A DNA stretch of 64,000 nt, from assembly GCA_963784415.1 (NCBI GenBank), contig CAWARK010000013.1, positions 62,001-126,000 of the forward strand. Direction: 5' to 3'. The translations under genes and the position numbers were made by a program. Source of the DNA: UBA7672 sp963784415 (GTDB lineage: Bacteria > Pseudomonadota > Alphaproteobacteria > Caulobacterales > Hyphomonadaceae). Below, in pieces: positions 21,303-30,020 of this stretch. Below the pieces are notes generated by a model that saw nothing but the letters and a program-made list of their open reading frames with translations, was not told the DNA's origin and ran no database searches. Within the stretch, counting starts at the first letter, position 1, and the number at the start of each line of letters is the position of its first letter.

Positions 21303-22850
21303 TTAAAACTGTTTGTTATATTGCGCATCAGCATGACCTCTGTGGAGATCGCGAACATCGCGAATTTGCGAACCCCACGGCTCGACGGTGTAGTAGGGCA
21401 GGCGGTCACAAACGATTAGACGCGCCTTGCCAGGTAAGCGGATGATCTGTTTCCCGTCCCCGATGGCTCGTATGTCTTCGCTTTGCAACACGTAGCGCTT
21501 GCTCTCGCCCAGGTTCGCGGAGGCAGCTTCGACAGTCCCGCCGTTGTGGCCTGCGCCTCTCATCAGTACCGTTTTATTCCCTGACCATTTCTCGATGTCG
21601 GAAATCACGGACGGCTCTTCTACGCCGGTCGTGTTGAAGACCTGAACCTGATCTTCCATTTCCTTGACTGCTTCACGTGACCAACGTTCTTCCATCGAGT
21701 ACCGGCCTTGCGCGATGAACCACAGCTGGATGTTTTTGCCGCGATAGAGGCGCAGCGCTTTCATTATTGCTGGCGTTCGGGGCAGCTGCGGAAACTCATC
21801 CATTAGGAAGGTTACGCGCAGCGGCCCGCGTTCCTTCGCAACGGTTTCAATGATGGTGTTGACGATCAGGCTGATCCAAGGCGCTGCAACAGCGAGTTTT
21901 TCACTCGGGGCGATGAGGTAAACCGTGTGCGGCTCGTGTTTCAGTCTCGTTAGATCAACATCGGTCGCCGCAGTTGTGCGCGCGAGCGTTTTGCCAGGTT
22001 TGAAGGCGTTGAGCGCATCGATCGCATCCGAGCGGTAAGCTTCAAACTGTTTGGGCGCATCCTTGAAGACGCCAAGCAGCTGAAGCGCCTGTCCTTCGAT
22101 GGCGAGGTCGCCGCAGCTGCCCATCAAGCCGAAAGAAATTTCGGTGTCGTCGATCCCCTGGTTCAGAAACACCCAAAGGCTTTCCAGCGTGCAGTTGTCC
22201 CGATCGTACTGCGCCAAGTATTCCATGCGCAGCGCCAGCAAACGAACGGCTCCTTTCCGAACCCAGTCGTTACTGCTGTTCGAAGGTTTGGGTGGAAGAA
22301 GCGTTTCCGCGACCTCGTCCGCTTCCATATCGAGTTGGCCACCGGCGCACAAAATATCGATAAGCGGTTGCAGGGGATTGATCCGCGTATTGGGCAAACC
22401 GAGTAAGCCGAATGGATTGAGGAAGATGCAGCGCTGTCCGAGCGAGATGCGATGCTGATAAGATGCGTAGGCTAGTTCGCCGTCCTTTACGTCCACGACG
22501 ACCAGACTTCGATCCCGGACATGTGCGAGGTTGGGCAATACCAGGTCTCGGCCTTTGCCCGCGCCGGACCGCGCGTAGGTGAGCAGATGGCCATCGCCCG
22601 AATGGAAAAGCATTTTCCCATTGAAGGCACCCAGGAATAGCCCCCTAGGATTTAGCAGGTCGTAGGAGGTGATATCGCTGAGATCTGCCAAGCGGGAATT
22701 GCCAAGCACGCCCGAAGGCGTGGCGAGGCTCATTTGTTCTTCCAGTATCTTTGCGCGCTGGCGTGCCGCCTCTTCGTAGGCGCGCTGCTCCAGGCCACGG
22801 TTTAATGCGGCCAGCGTTTGAATTCCTGAGAGCAGCTTCCCTTGGCTCAT
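21303..22850 (-). CDS. Type IV coupling protein, VirD4/TraG family
   Basis: A 515-residue ATPase that would deliver the relaxase-DNA complex to a conjugation channel. Walker A is ARSGAGKGRD at residues 93-102 and Walker B is VTFLMDEFPQLPRTPA; YRGKNIQLWFIAQGRYSMEE is the family's sensor-like region. Classical TraG/VirD4 proteins have two N-terminal membrane helices and are about 600 residues; here the N-terminus (GKLLSGIQTLAALNRGLEQR) is soluble and helical. The gene upstream, overlapping by 4 bases, may encode a membrane-linked partner. There are no virB homologues, so a helper system is required. Confidence 0.9.
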   Translation of the reverse strand: MSQGKLLSGIQTLAALNRGLEQRAYEEAARQRAKILEEQMSLATPSGVLGNSRLADLSDITSYDLLNPRGLFLGAFNGKMLFHSGDGHLLTYARSGAGKGRDLVLPNLAHVRDRSLVVVDVKDGELAYASYQHRISLGQRCIFLNPFGLLGLPNTRINPLQPLIDILCAGGQLDMEADEVAETLLPPKPSNSSNDWVRKGAVRLLALRMEYLAQYDRDNCTLESLWVFLNQGIDDTEISFGLMGSCGDLAIEGQALQLLGVFKDAPKQFEAYRSDAIDALNAFKPGKTLARTTAATDVDLTRLKHEPHTVYLIAPSEKLAVAAPWISLIVNTIIETVAKERGPLRVTFLMDEFPQLPRTPAIMKALRLYRGKNIQLWFIAQGRYSMEERWSREAVKEMEDQVQVFNTTGVEEPSVISDIEKWSGNKTVLMRGAGHNGGTVEAASANLGESKRYVLQSEDIRAIGDGKQIIRLPGKARLIVCDRLPYYTVEPWGSQIRDVRDLHRGHADAQYNKQF

Positions 22851-23625
22851 CCGCCGTTCTCGACACGTTGCGGCGCAGCCCCGGAAAACACCGGCGGAGC
22901 GGGCAGGGGAAGCGGCTGGATTTTTCCGAGTTCGCGCTCGACCTCGTAAGGTGAGGGAAGTCCCTGGTTCCAGCCGTCGATAGAAATTACCGCGCCCGAC
23001 ATCACCGCCCGGTCGAGTTCGGCGAAGACGCCTTCGTTCAGGCCGCTGCTGTATGAGAGCATCTCCTGGCCTGAACCCGGTTGGACTGCGTCCATGATAA
23101 GCCCGAAGGTGCGCGACAGGTTGGCGAGACCGACATCAGGTGAGCGCATCTGGTTCGACAGCTGCATTTTCGTGCGGACAAGGTCGCCCTGCATCTTTGC
23201 CGTCGCTTCCGCGTAGGTGCGGCTGCGATCGTAAGTCGCCTGGTAGTAGTTCGTGACCGCCGTGATGGCGCCCTTGTACTGTTCAGCGTTCTGCGTGTTG
23301 ACCAGCTTGACTTGTTCGAGCCACGCATCGAGCTGCGCCTGTTGCTGAAGCTTGGCGGCAGTGACCTGCGCCTCGATCTCGGCTTCGTAGCCTCCGACAA
23401 GATGCGATGGCCGCCAGCCAGCTGGGGCGAATTTCTCGATAACGAGAATCTGACAGCGAAGACTGCGAGGAGCGCGACGCTTTGCGCCATCGGCGGAAGA
23501 TTGATACTGGGCCATGGGGCTGACGACGTCTTGGCCAGAGCTGGCCGAACCGCCGGAAGCACCAGCGGTGGAAGTTGATCCACCTGTCTGGGCGTCTCGC
23601 CCGAGTAGTCGATCTTGTAAGTCAT
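22847..23625 (-). pseudogene. Coupling-protein partner with N-terminal membrane segment, one frameshift
   Basis: Two frames join into one protein of about 260 residues. The N-terminal part starts MTYKIDYSGETPRQVDQLPP (ATG at 23625), followed by a single hydrophobic stretch (MAQSVALLAVFAVRFSL) and GGHRIL. At about 23398 the frame changes to GGYEAEIEAQVTAAKLQQQ, a long helical, coiled-coil-like region (residues about 85-160), then AVISIDGWNQGLPSPYEVER and a Pro-rich end. I do not recognise a family. Its membrane segment, coiled coil and 4-base overlap with the coupling protein gene suggest it anchors or organises that ATPase at the membrane. The joining is inferred. Confidence 0.6.
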
Positions 23626-23752
23626 CACTGATCTCTCTCTTCTGGCGGTCTTGTTGTCGCTCATGTCGTCAGTCTGCGCGGGGGAAACGCGCGCCCCTAC
23701 TTCCCGAAGTGTGCGGCGATGTCCGGCTTATCGATCTTGAACGTGAGGGCGA

Positions 23753-24157
23753 TCAGCTGCAGCCGCGGCGCAATGCGCCACGACCCGCCTGACGCGGCTC
23801 CTGGCTCTCGAACTTCATGAAGTCCGAGAGCCAGCGAAAGCTACCCTCGTCGTTGAAGGCGTCGTCGATGTCGATCTCGAAATCGACATGGGCTACCTGC
23901 AGTGTCTCACCGCAGATGATCGCGCCCTTGAAATCGTAGATGACGGTGGCCATCCAGTCGGGCACGCGGCGGCGAGGAAGCGAGACGTTTGCCAGCGCCG
24001 TGGCGAGCCGGCGCATGTAGGCTGGCCGGATCACGCAATCGCGGCGGGGCATATAAGCAATGCCTTTCGCCTTGAGCGCCGTGATCGCGTCGAGGCGTTC
24101 CTGTTCCTCGTCGAAATCGTCAAACTCGTCGTACCAGTCGCCGCACATTTCTTTCAC
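23753..24157 (-). CDS. Hypothetical protein, about 134 residues
   Basis: Not recognised. The N-terminus is very acidic (DWYDEFDDFDEEQERLDAI), followed by a basic segment (RRDCVIRPAYMRRLATALAN) and a C-terminal part rich in aromatic and acidic residues. No signal peptide, membrane helix or zinc motif is visible. It lies upstream of the coupling-protein genes on the same strand, separated by 127 bases, and may belong to the mobilisation unit. Confidence 0.5.
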   Translation of the reverse strand: MKEMCGDWYDEFDDFDEEQERLDAITALKAKGIAYMPRRDCVIRPAYMRRLATALANVSLPRRRVPDWMATVIYDFKGAIICGETLQVAHVDFEIDIDDAFNDEGSFRWLSDFMKFESQEPRQAGRGALRRGCS

Positions 24158-24276
24158 TCCGCCGTCTCAAAGCGAAAAGGTGATGCGCAGAAAATCGATC
24201 TACTAGATGTGCGTTCCTCAAATCGCGGCGTCTTGGTGCCGACATTGAAGCGGCGAGGCTGGAGGACGCCGCTTTC

Positions 24277-25140
24277 ATGCCGCTTTCAAGAGCGGCAGAA
24301 TTGCGGCACGAAAATCAAATGGGGATTCCGACATATAGCGGGGGTGAGGAGCAGGTCGTGGCGCTGCGCCGGACCTGCGAGCGTCTCAGTGATTCAGGGA
24401 AGAACTCGTTCAATCAGCAGGCGGACGAACTCGTTCGCCGCATGAAAATTACGATCAGCGCTGATTCGGTCGGCGATTTCGCGAAACGAAACACTAAGCC
24501 TCGCTATAATATTCAACCGCACCTGTGGAGCTACTTCGCGGAGAAGTTTCGTACGGTGTTAAAGGATGAGTTACACAGCGCGACGCTCTCTACAGCAGGA
24601 TACGGCGATCCACTTCTAGTAGCCTTGCAGGAGTTTCTTACGCCGGGTGAGCGGACGGATGCGAAACGGCTCGCGCGCATGCAGGGGACTTTCGCGATCT
24701 TCCGCAGATCATTTATCGATCCTCACCACGTCATGGTGGGTGCCATGCTCTGCGGAGTGGACGGGCATCCCCTGTCCTTTCAGATCAGCCACACTTATCG
24801 GTCTGAAAGAGGCAAGACAAAGCAGGAAACCGTCAAAGGGGTGATGGTGCCATTTAAGGAGAGCATCCTCTTCATGGGGCAGATCGCCGGAAAATCTGCA
24901 CCCTTCATTTTTGTCCTTACGAACTTCGACGAAGAGGCGGGCGCAATCGAAGAAGCCTCTGGCGTCCTTCTTGTGGCGAAGAGTGGAACTCACCCGAGCG
25001 CAACCGCGCTCGCGGTGTTACGGCGAGATGCTTTGCCCGACCCGGCCTCACTGCCGGAAGATTCGCTGGACTCTGTCGACGGAGGTTTATTCGTGTGCCG
25101 TGCGATGAAGCGGGGGGAAGTGAAATGGCGTTTGGAATAG
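24277..25140 (+). CDS. Hypothetical protein, possible regulator
   Basis: A 287-residue protein; a later start at 24319 (MGIPTYSGGEEQ) is equally possible. I do not recognise a family. The first 80 residues are helical (VVALRRTCERLSDS, FNQQADELVRRMKITIS); the middle has a mixed alpha/beta pattern with GTFAIFRRSFIDPHHVMVGA and FKESILFMGQIAGKSAP. The layout resembles regulators with an N-terminal DNA-binding part and a C-terminal sensing part, but no HTH is clear. It is divergent from the mobilisation genes and is followed by a 712-base gap and then the methyltransferase operon, so it could control either. Confidence 0.5.
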   Translation: MPLSRAAELRHENQMGIPTYSGGEEQVVALRRTCERLSDSGKNSFNQQADELVRRMKITISADSVGDFAKRNTKPRYNIQPHLWSYFAEKFRTVLKDELHSATLSTAGYGDPLLVALQEFLTPGERTDAKRLARMQGTFAIFRRSFIDPHHVMVGAMLCGVDGHPLSFQISHTYRSERGKTKQETVKGVMVPFKESILFMGQIAGKSAPFIFVLTNFDEEAGAIEEASGVLLVAKSGTHPSATALAVLRRDALPDPASLPEDSLDSVDGGLFVCRAMKRGEVKWRLE

Positions 25141-25296
25141 TGCTGGCCAAGTAGGGCATCCGGGCGCGCTCTATGGCTACGCCACTGAGCCGCGTTGCGT
25201 CTCAGCCCATGCGGGTAACGATCGCTGATGCGTTGCGGTTAGGCGCGCACCCGAGCGAAACGCGAAAGCAGCCTGACAGTCGGTTAAGTTGGATCG

Positions 25297-25405
25297 CAAG
25301 ATGTGCGTGGTACTACCACGCCAATCTTGGCAAGGGAGACGCTGCGCTCTCCCGTTGCATCCCTCTCGCAAGGTGGATCAGCAGCATCGAGCCGCCTATC
25401 CACCT
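25297..25405. repeat. Cluster of three inverted repeats
   Basis: First, 25297-25329: arms CAAGAT and GCGTGGTA facing TACCACGC and ATCTTG around a single central C, with one 2-bp mismatch. Second, 25334-25353: GGGAGA facing TCTCCC around an 8-base GC-rich centre. Third, 25371-25405: AGGTGGAT facing ATCCACCT with a 19-base spacer. All lie in the gene-free region, and three in 110 bases is more than I would expect by chance. Confidence 0.75.
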
Positions 25406-25774
25406 GCAAACCGTATCGCCGTTTTGATCACTCGCAGGTCTTGGAGCCTTGCCGCTCCACCTGCACCGAGCCATGCACAAACGTCCGCCGTTCGATCCGT
25501 GAGGGGATGAGCCTCCAAGCTCCTGCCCTTCAATCCCACCATGGCCACCGTCATCGCCGATGGAGCGCGACCGAGCGTATGCCGCCGGACTGCATCATGC
25601 TTTCGCGCATGAAGACGATCAGAAGCGTTCCTGCCCCTGAGCCCTGACCAAAGGCGTCGCCGCTTTGGAAACTGCGCAACCAAGGAAACCTGCCGGTTCG
25701 TATAAAGCGATCCGGTGAATTCGCTTTGAGCCTTCCCAAGTTCTCAAAGGCCCGTACGAATTTTGTGAGTCAAA

Positions 25775-25824
25775 GTGATGCAGTTCGCATCACCATGTTG
25801 CCGTGTAAGCCTGAATCATATAAC
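25775..25824 (+). promoter_or_regulatory. Candidate promoter and operator of the methyltransferase operon
   Basis: A perfect inverted repeat, GTGATGC-AGTTC-GCATCAC, at 25775-25793 is followed directly by TTGCCG (25798) and TATAAC (25819-25824), spaced 15 bases. It ends 28 bases before the ribbon-helix-helix gene, whose product may bind the repeat and repress its own operon. The 15-base spacing is short for sigma-70, so the promoter call is tentative. Confidence 0.5.
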
Positions 25825-25852
25825 GTGAACAAAAATAGAACACACGGTAGAA

Positions 25853-26059
25853 ATGACTATCAAATCAAAGAAGTTCGGCCCACGGCTGACTGTAAGTTTA
25901 ACGTCGGGCGATTACGACGCCCTCATCGCCTTGGCGGAAAAAGATCGCGTGTCGATTTCGTGGGTAATGCGGAGAGCTGTTCAAAATTATCTGAATGATT
26001 CCTCGCCTGCTCAAAGCAACCAAATCCAGGAGAAAAACCAAAAGGCGGTCAGACAGTGA
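25853..26059 (+). CDS. Ribbon-helix-helix (CopG-like) regulator
   Basis: A 68-residue protein with the ribbon-helix-helix layout: a basic strand (KKFGPRLTVSLTSGDY), helix 1 (DALIALAEKDRV), turn, helix 2 (SISWVMRRAVQNYLND) and a polar tail. Such proteins bind DNA as dimers. Its stop overlaps the GTG start of the first methyltransferase (GTGA), so it leads the operon and is well placed to keep methyltransferase expression in check, as controller proteins do in restriction-modification systems. A matching inverted repeat lies upstream. Confidence 0.8.
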   Translation: MTIKSKKFGPRLTVSLTSGDYDALIALAEKDRVSISWVMRRAVQNYLNDSSPAQSNQIQEKNQKAVRQ

Positions 26060-27945
26060 GCCGGACAGGACTTAAAAAGGCGGAGCAGCGAACCTCGTCG
26101 CGACCAACGGTCCAGGGGGTTAAGCGCCAGGATGAACCGGCGGCAATCGCGTCCCTGTATCGTCAAGCATTGCGCGCAGACCGCACGGGCCCACTATACG
26201 GGGCATTCCCTTATCCGACTAAAATCTCTCCAGAGGCGATCGCCCTTTTCATTGCTTCGCACACAAAGCCTGGGGACACCGTCCTCGACGGTTTTGCTGG
26301 CAGCGGGACCACCGGGCTTGCTGCCTTGCTGTGCGAAAATCCGAGCGCGGCTCTAAGAAAAGAAGCGGCTGACCTCGGGCTCAATGTGCGCTGGGGGGCG
26401 AGAAATGCCGTTCTCTACGAACTGGGCGCGTTGGGCTCGTTCGTTGGGCGGACGCTTACCAACCCGCCTGATCCTGACAAGTTTCGCAGTGCCGTGACGA
26501 AAGTGCTCGCGGCAACGCAGGGGAAGTTTGACTGGATGTATGAAGCGGTGGACCCGCAGGGTGTAACCGGGGAGCTACGACACGCCATCTGGTCTGATGT
26601 CTTTGAATGTCCGGATTGTCAGGAAGAGGTCACGCTCTGGGATGCGTGTGTTTCGCTGGCTCCAGCGAAAATTCGTGACGGCTTCACTTGCTCGCACTGC
26701 GGCTCATCGCACTCTGCCGATCAAGTTGAAAGGCTCACTTCGCAATCTCGCGATGGGATCACGGGTAAGCGGACACAGTCGCGAGTCCGCCGCATCGCAC
26801 GGATCTATGGTGCGACGGGTACGAAGAAATGGTCGCGGGCACCAACGAAGGAAGATCAAGCGCTCGTAAAGCGCATCTTGAGAACGCCGATCCCCAAGTC
26901 GGTCCCAAACGTGCTGATCCCTTGGGGTGATCTCTACCGCAGCGGTTATCATCAAGGCATTAGCCACCTTCATCATTTTTACACGCGAAGAAATTTGATC
27001 GTCTTTGCGCAGCTGTGGGAAGCTGCCAACAAGTTTAGCGGCAGCATGCGAGATGCCCTGCAGTTCTGGCTGCTGAGCTACAACGCTTCGCATGCCACCA
27101 TCATGACGAGGGTAGTCGCGAAGACCGCTCAGAAAGACTTGGTTGTGACCAGCGCGCAGCCTGGCGTCCTCTACGTTAGCGGGTTGCCCGTTGAGAAGAA
27201 CCTCTTCTTGGGCCTTCGCCGCAAAGCGAAAACAATCGAAGCGGCGTTTAAGACGATACACGGCCGACAGGGAAAGGTCGAAGTTGTACAGGGATCAAGC
27301 GGGTCGATAGACCTGCCCGACATGTCTATTGATTACGTTTTTACCGACCCGCCGTTTGGAGGTAATATACCGTACGCCGAGATCAATTTCATAAATGAAG
27401 CTTGGCTGCGGCGAGCGACGAATTGTAGGGAAGAAGCGATTATCAGCAGTAGTCAGGGGAAAACCAGAGCCGACTACCAGACGCTTCTAACAAAATCGCT
27501 CTCAGAGATGAACCGCGTGCTTAAGCCGAACGGCAAGGCGACGGTCGTCTTTCACTCTGCCTCTGCAGAAGTCTGGAACGCACTGCAGAGTGCATATTCA
27601 GATGCTGGCTGGACAGTGGAATATGCGGGGGTCCTCAACAAGACCCAAGGCAGCTTCAAACAAGTAACGACCAATGGGGCGGTCAGAGGTGACCCCCTCT
27701 TACTCTTGGGAAAGAAAGCCAAGTCCAAACACGCGCTGTCGCCGAGCGCGTGGATTGTCGCCGAGCAACTGTGCGCGAAATCAATGACGCTCAACGCGTC
27801 CGAACGCACTGCGCAGCGCCTATATTCGCGACTGGTGAACTACTTCCTCACCCGACATCAGAAGGTGCCAATGGATGCCGAAGCTTTCGATCGCTGGTAC
27901 GAACAGCGCCTGAATGTGGAGGTTGCCGATTGTGCTAGCCTCTGA
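26056..27945 (+). CDS. DNA methyltransferase with inserted zinc ribbon
   Basis: A 629-residue SAM-dependent amino-methyltransferase. SAM motif I is TVLDGFAGSGTTGLAALL (residues 75-92), and the catalytic motif IV is TDPPFGGNIPY near residue 430, so the order is motif I then IV with a very long insert. The insert holds a likely zinc ribbon, CPDC (185-188) and CSHC (212-215), reminiscent of COG1743-type methylases. The GTG start overlaps the upstream regulator stop. MNRVLKPNGKATVVFHSA is the usual post-catalytic segment. It would methylate adenine N6 or cytosine N4. It is the only one of the three methyltransferases that reads through uninterrupted. Confidence 0.88.
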   Translation: MSRTGLKKAEQRTSSRPTVQGVKRQDEPAAIASLYRQALRADRTGPLYGAFPYPTKISPEAIALFIASHTKPGDTVLDGFAGSGTTGLAALLCENPSAALRKEAADLGLNVRWGARNAVLYELGALGSFVGRTLTNPPDPDKFRSAVTKVLAATQGKFDWMYEAVDPQGVTGELRHAIWSDVFECPDCQEEVTLWDACVSLAPAKIRDGFTCSHCGSSHSADQVERLTSQSRDGITGKRTQSRVRRIARIYGATGTKKWSRAPTKEDQALVKRILRTPIPKSVPNVLIPWGDLYRSGYHQGISHLHHFYTRRNLIVFAQLWEAANKFSGSMRDALQFWLLSYNASHATIMTRVVAKTAQKDLVVTSAQPGVLYVSGLPVEKNLFLGLRRKAKTIEAAFKTIHGRQGKVEVVQGSSGSIDLPDMSIDYVFTDPPFGGNIPYAEINFINEAWLRRATNCREEAIISSSQGKTRADYQTLLTKSLSEMNRVLKPNGKATVVFHSASAEVWNALQSAYSDAGWTVEYAGVLNKTQGSFKQVTTNGAVRGDPLLLLGKKAKSKHALSPSAWIVAEQLCAKSMTLNASERTAQRLYSRLVNYFLTRHQKVPMDAEAFDRWYEQRLNVEVADCASL

Positions 27946-30020
27946 CGCCTCCACGAAAATGCGTAAGGTTACGCGCGACCACGAGCAAAATCTTCCGGTC
28001 GCGCAGCGAAAAGCGCTCGGCCAATTCTTTTCTGGCATGCCGTTAGGCAGACTCCTTGCGCATTTGGCGATCGAGGGCACCTGCAAAACCGTCCTGGACC
28101 CAATGGCTGGAACGGGCGATCTCCTCGAGGCCGTATTCGAAGCTTCTGCCCAACGTGGCATAAAACTTAAGCGACTGGACGCAATCGAAATCGATCCCGA
28201 TACAGCGCGACTTTGTAAATGGCGACTGAATCAACTTTGCGTCGATACCTCGGTGGCCTCAAGCGTTGTGGCAGGAGATGCGTTCGACGTTGGCTCGTAT
28301 AATGCCCTTTGCAGGGATGGCTATGACCTAGTCATCACAAACCCTCCCTACGTTCGCTATCAATCTTTAGGCGGTCGCGGGCAGGGAGTCCGCGACGGAT
28401 TGAAAGGTATCGTCGAGCACCGAGTTTCAAGATCTGCGCGCGAAATTTGGTCGCCACTGGTTGATGGTTACTCCGGCCTTGCAGATCTTTCCGTACCTTC
28501 TTGGCTACTCGCGGCACTCATGGTTCGAGCAGGCGGAACGCTCGCGCTCGTGGTTCCGACGACTTGGCGCACACGCGCTTATGCTGACGTGATCCACTAC
28601 CTGTTACTGAGATGTTTTGAGGTGGAGGTAGTCGTTCAGGATACGCAATCAGGGTGGTTCTCGGATGCTTTGGTTCGCACGGAGCTCATCGTCGCGCGTC
28701 GACTGGAAGTGAGTGAGGCTTCTGACGCCCTTATTCACCGTTCGTCTTGGGGGAGCTCGAAATGGATTTCCATCAAGCCAGCTGCTGCAAATGCGACCTC
28801 CTTGGTGGGAACGCTCTGTCCGAGCCCAGAGCCCGAAAAGAGTTTTGCCGCACTGGTACGATCGGGGAAGCGTACCGGATTTAAGAATTTCCGACTTAGA
28901 GAAAAAGTCGCTGGCGGCTGAGTGGGCATATCTACTCCACGCGGCGTCCCAACGATTGTGGTTTCAGAAGCTGGAGTTGATTTCCAAAGTCGACCACCAC
29001 GCTGACGACCAAACAAGCAAGAAAACGTCGGTTCCAACCCCACTCAACGCCGCAATACCTGACCAGCTTAAACTAGCGCCACTAGCTTCTCTCGAAGAGA
29101 TTGGGATCCGTGTCGGTCAAGGACTGCGCACAGGGTGCAATCGATTTTTCTATGTGCAGGCCCTGAAAGCCTCCGGGCGCAACAACGTTGAGGTGGAAAC
29201 CGGTGCTGCCTACCTGCATCGCCGAATTATCGTTCCTTCAAGAGCGCTAAGGCCGGTCTTGCATCGTCAGGTCGATGTGGCCTTACACGTAGAAGGAGGG
29301 CTGCCGGATTTAAGGGTACTGGATCTGCGGCAATTCGCATTGCCGGAAGATCTCCAAAAGGCGCGGCATTTTTCAAATGCCTATCGGCGCTGTAACGAGG
29401 CTTTGCCCATCGAGATGCCTGCGGATCTCGCTGATCATGTGAGACGCGCCGGAATTGAACCGCTCGGCGATGAAAGAGGCGGACAACCGGTTTCCGCGCT
29501 TTCGGCAGTTAGGACGAATGTCCGTCTGGGGACGGATAGTGTGCCACCGAGATTTTGGTACATGCTGCCAGCGTTTGCGGACCGCCACAGGCCACAGGCT
29601 TTCATCCCGAGAATCATTCACCGCGCACCTACTGCATATTCGAATTTCGATCCGCCGCTGCTGATCGATGCAAACTTCTCGACGCTTTGGGCTCAAAACG
29701 GTGGGTGGACATCGCTATCCTTGGCCGCCTTTCTCAACAGCACTTGGTGCCGTGCGAACATGGAAGCGTTGGGCACACCCATGGGCGGCGGCGCACTTAA
29801 ACTGGAAGCGGTTCACCTGAAGGCGCTCCCCGTTCCAAAGTTAGACGTGGAACAGATCAGGGGCATTTCGCTTTGCACCGACCCAATTCAAGTCGATCGA
29901 ATTGTTCTGCAGTCAGTTTTGGAGAAGGGCGCCTCACCACAGAAGCAAGCTCAACTCAGAGAAATCCTGCTTGATCGACTCGCCGCACAGCATCATGCCC
30001 GAACGGGGGCATCGAGATGA
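27932..30020 (+). pseudogene. N6-adenine DNA methyltransferase (Eco57I/TaqI-like), one frameshift
   Basis: The first part reads VLDPMAGTGDLLEAVFE (SAM motif I) and DLVITNPPYVRYQSLGGRG (catalytic NPPY), then LALVVPTTWRTRAYAD. The frame is lost at about 28830-28910 and continues in the next as SLAAEWAYLL, GIRVGQGLRTGCNRFFYV (a typical start of the target-recognition region), AFIPRIIHRAP and LAAFLNSTWCRANMEALG. The joined length is about 695 residues. The gene overlaps the first methyltransferase, and its stop overlaps the third (ATGA), so translation is coupled. GTG at 27932 is my choice; ATG 27959 is possible. Being a second, different methyltransferase in one operon is notable. Confidence 0.82.

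Larger units (their letters stand above)
25141..25852. other. 712-base gene-free region with inverted repeats
   Basis: No open frame here looks like a real protein. Instead there are three successive inverted repeats at 25297-25405, a 7-5-7 hairpin at 25775-25793 and a promoter-like pair before the ribbon-helix-helix gene. The rest shows no recognisable pattern. Such a long gap is unusual in this compact element and suggests a functional non-coding segment, for example an origin of transfer, a structured RNA, or an extended control region. Confidence 0.55.

Noticed and set aside
21125..21409. A 94-codon frame over the AT-rich spacer
   Set aside because: It overlaps the end of the coupling protein gene and the start of the next, and has no recognisable feature.
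25303..25683. Small frames in the 712-base gap
   Set aside because: Composition changes between frames, and the region is dominated by inverted repeats rather than codon structure.
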